Of a DNA stretch of 64,000 nt, positions 61,730-64,000 are shown one piece after another. This DNA comes from Dimorphilus gyrociliatus (lineage: Eukaryota; Annelida; Polychaeta; Dinophilidae). Within the stretch, counting starts at the first letter, position 1; each line of letters opens with the position of its first letter. Location: positions 66,531-130,530 of the forward strand of contig CAJFCJ010000034.1 in the NCBI GenBank assembly GCA_904063045.1. Reading direction: 5' to 3'. The notes below the pieces were generated by a model. It made no database searches. It was not told the DNA's origin and worked only from the letters and a program-made list of their open reading frames with translations. The translations under genes were made by a program, and so were the position numbers.

Positions 61730-61988
61730 GCCGTAGTGGACACTATTTTTCATAAATTACACATGTTATCTTGAGTATTACTGAATAAATGAAACGAATA
61801 TTCACACTGCTGGTGAATAAATAAAACCTTTGTTGACTTTCCTAAAAAGGAACTTAGCGCCACCTGCTCGTTTTAAAAAATGCAAATAGCTTTCCCGAAA
61901 TTGGAATTTCCCCACATTCAAAACCATACTATTTACCAACCGTATAAAACGGGCAAATCGATATGTTTTCGAATATTCACTCATCAGA

Positions 61989-62598
61989 ATGGAAGCGATG
62001 TACTTCTTGTTTGGACTACTTTGTGTGGGTAAGTTTGAAGCGAAAATACACTGCAAAACATAACAGCTTCAGATTGATTTTATTGAAAAGTGTCGGCTCT
62101 TCCAAATGCGCTTGCTGACAAATGTTACGACGAAGGTGTAGACTGTGCCAAAGAAAAGAGGAATGAGATATTGGATATTATCGCTACAGATCAATACGAT
62201 ATGGAAAAGATTTGTCCAATTGTAACTGAAGTAGAAAAGTGCTTTAAAGATGAGACTCCTTCTTGCTCGGCTGAAAAGAGGGAAGATGCTTTGAGCTATA
62301 CGACCAAGTTTTGCAAAACAGGTTAGTTGACTTTGTTGGTTTCGTTTCCTTGTTCTATTAGAGATTGATTGAAATTTCTACTTCGTTAGGCTGTAGAGAC
62401 GAGTTGAAAAAGTGTAATGAAATAATTAAGAAGGACAGCTCGAAGCAATACTGCTGCGAATTAGGTGCCGTTAAGAAATGTGGCGCTTTCAACGACTTGG
62501 CCAAGGAGATTTTGTATGATAAAACTTGTGCAGGCTGCAGACTTGGCGTTGTTCCGTTTTTGACATTGATGGCATTTGTATTTCAAAGGCTTTTATAA
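61989..62598 (+). CDS. Cysteine-rich secreted protein with GPI-anchor-like C-terminus, copy 3
   Basis: Exons 61989-62028, 62091-62321 and 62390-62598, same 159-residue product as copy 2. Lies wholly inside the direct repeat and looks intact. Confidence 0.65.
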
Positions 62599-62682
62599 CT
62601 TAAACAACTGTTGTAGTTGTCTATAGAAACTAGGATGCTTATTAAGAAATCGGCCATATTTGATATCTTGTAAATGTATGAG

Positions 62683-63121
62683 TCACGTGACTGTTTTTGA
62701 ATAAACCGTAGCAAATTCATTAATTTCTTTGCAGTTCAAATAATTATTTTGTTGGCAAATTTCGGTAAAATCCGACGGACCAATGCCGGAAATTTGAAAT
62801 ATCGTAGAACCCAGCACAAAGCAACTGGAGTTTTTGATCCATAGTTTGTCATTATAGCATTTTATCCAAAAACCGTTGAGACTATGATTGTCCCGTCTCT
62901 GTTTTGTAAAAGTGGAGATACTGAGTTTTGACAGAAATACAATCTTTATAGTAGCGACTTACTTTTTCATTCAAATAACGTTGAATTTTCGCCATTTCAT
63001 CACTTTTCCTTGAACTAACCGAGTTGATTATTCTTCGTATGTTTGAACTGTTGGAATGCGTACTGCTGAACAAGCACAAAGAGAGAACTAGAGAAAGTAC
63101 TATTGCGCAAGTCGAGCTCAT
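62683..63121 (-). CDS. Small secreted orphan protein, copy 3 (124 aa)
   Basis: Exon 1 62963-63121 and exon 2 62683-62898 on the complement, the same as copies 1 and 2 in product. Intact. Confidence 0.55.
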
Positions 63122-63252
63122 TCTCTCGATGCTTTTTGAAGTAATAACGAAAATTCATGGCAACTATTCCTTAAATAGCGAATTACCGCTTTAGCTTAAT
63201 CTACGAATGTTGGTTAATTATAGAAATTAATCGGATTGATTGTGAACAATCC

Positions 63253-63533
63253 GGCTGTTAGTTGGGTACGGATTTAAGTGAATTTGCTGTGTCACACCAA
63301 CATCTATGAAATGAAATTGTCTGCGCAATGTTGTCTCTGTCAATAGAAAGCAAGGTAAATCTGCAGTGCTGGGCCTAGTGCAGGGGTGTAGGGCAATGGT
63401 GAGCCGTATAAGCTCCCTGTTGTGGATAAACCGAGCTGGTTTGAAACTAGAGCAAGTGGAAAGTAATAATAGACTAGATGTGGTACAGCGGTGAAAGCTG
63501 ATTAAAGTAATCCATATATGGTAAATTGTTTTT
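63253..63533 (+). ncRNA. Candidate structured RNA resembling SRP (7SL) RNA, copy 3
   Basis: Direct copy (offset 5493) of the candidate at 57760-58040, with the same GAGC...GCTC hairpin, GAAAC...GAGCA segment and T5 run. Same doubts apply. Confidence 0.38.
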
Positions 63534-63695
63534 GTTGACTCTTGTCAAGGTGACTTTTATAATTTGATGGGCGCGATGACGTTTTGTTGGCCGGTTTCAC
63601 AGCCGACGAATTTAGTCTCAGCGTATCTTCACTGTGCACGGGGCTAGGATGAAGAGAACGAGCTGTGCTTTGTGATGATTGGCAGCGTGTATTGT

Positions 63696-64000
63696 TTATA
63701 AGTTTATACAATTTTCATTTCGAAAGAAATAATATTTTCTAGAAAACTCGTCGGAATGAACTCTTAAAGGCAGATGGTTGCTTTCCCCAAAATGCCTCAA
63801 ATACTCGGACATGAAGTATACAACTTTGTCGAGAGGTTGATTTTTACCAATAAATTCCATAGCGAGAACAAACGATCTAATGAATTTACTGCCGTAGTTA
63901 TTTGCGGGTGATGGAGAGTCTGTAGGAAACAATGCATCAAATCATTTATTACAGGATGTTACTGCCGTTCGCTTGGCTTACCTTTAAGAGTACAAAGAAC
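63696..64000 (-). pseudogene. 3' end of a further NLR1-type copy (cut by window edge)
   Basis: Complement of the caspase p10-like exon (63696-63919; GSKFIRSF ... RKYYF) and the first bases of the preceding exon (from 63982). Whether it is truncated like the previous copy or belongs to a complete NLR lies beyond the window. Confidence 0.7.

Larger units (their letters stand above)
60197..64000. repeat. Third, directly repeated copy of the block (unit 5493 bp)
   Basis: From 60197 to the window end the sequence repeats 54704-58507 at a constant offset of 5493 bases with very few changes (one gives C to Y in AS3MT, EGCSVLD to EGYSVLD). The copy begins inside AS3MT exon 1. It continues past the window. 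Confidence 0.95.

Overview
The window is nuclear DNA from an animal with a compact, AT-rich genome. Almost every gene is broken by very short GT-AG introns (about 50-80 bases), intergenic spaces are small, and the proteins are metazoan: LDL-receptor class A (LDLa), SRCR-like, C-type-lectin-like, leucine-rich repeat (LRR), rhodopsin-type 7TM, NACHT, ZU5 and caspase-like domains. A miniaturised invertebrate (for example a small-genome annelid) would fit, but the species cannot be fixed from sequence alone.

Receptor cluster (1-20274 and 34291-46981). Six related genes encode large multi-domain receptors: signal peptide, several SRCR-like domains, a C-type-lectin-like domain, about six LDLa modules, an LRR block and a 7TM bundle. 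The LDLa-LRR-7TM part resembles the relaxin-receptor / snail GRL101 type. Four plus-strand genes (here A 1463-7838, B 13806-20274, C 34291-40375, D 40697-46981) carry, after TM7, an intracellular tail that looks like a decayed protein-kinase segment ending just after helix F. Minus-strand genes E (8395-13521) and F (off the left edge to 1297) are arranged head-to-head with B and A; E has no kinase tail. A/B and C/D each share a near-identical block covering LRR plus the first transmembrane helices, which suggests gene conversion.

NLR genes. NLR1 (20984-29730) can be spliced in frame through ten exons into about 2715 residues: NACHT, a long LRR array, a ZU5-like domain and a C-terminal caspase-like domain whose catalytic residues are missing. 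NLR2 (47046-49310, minus) is a shorter NACHT-LRR protein.

Duplicated block. 27737 to about 33870 is repeated in inverted orientation at about 54124-60197, and most of it again in direct orientation (offset 5493) from 60197 to the window end. Each copy holds the NLR1 3' exons, a candidate structured RNA (SRP-RNA-like), a 124-residue secreted orphan, a cysteine-rich GPI-anchor-like protein and an arsenite methyltransferase (AS3MT). The block is visibly less AT-rich than the receptor genes. A diverged AS3MT paralogue (52580-54029), a GNAT acetyltransferase (50518-51307) and a decayed BEL/Pao-type retrotransposon fragment fill the interval between NLR2 and the right arm.

Taken together the locus looks like a fast-evolving sensor and innate-immunity-type neighbourhood (lectin/SRCR/LDLa ectodomain receptors beside NLRs). 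That functional reading is inference. All exon joins are predicted from splice signals and reading frame, without transcript data.
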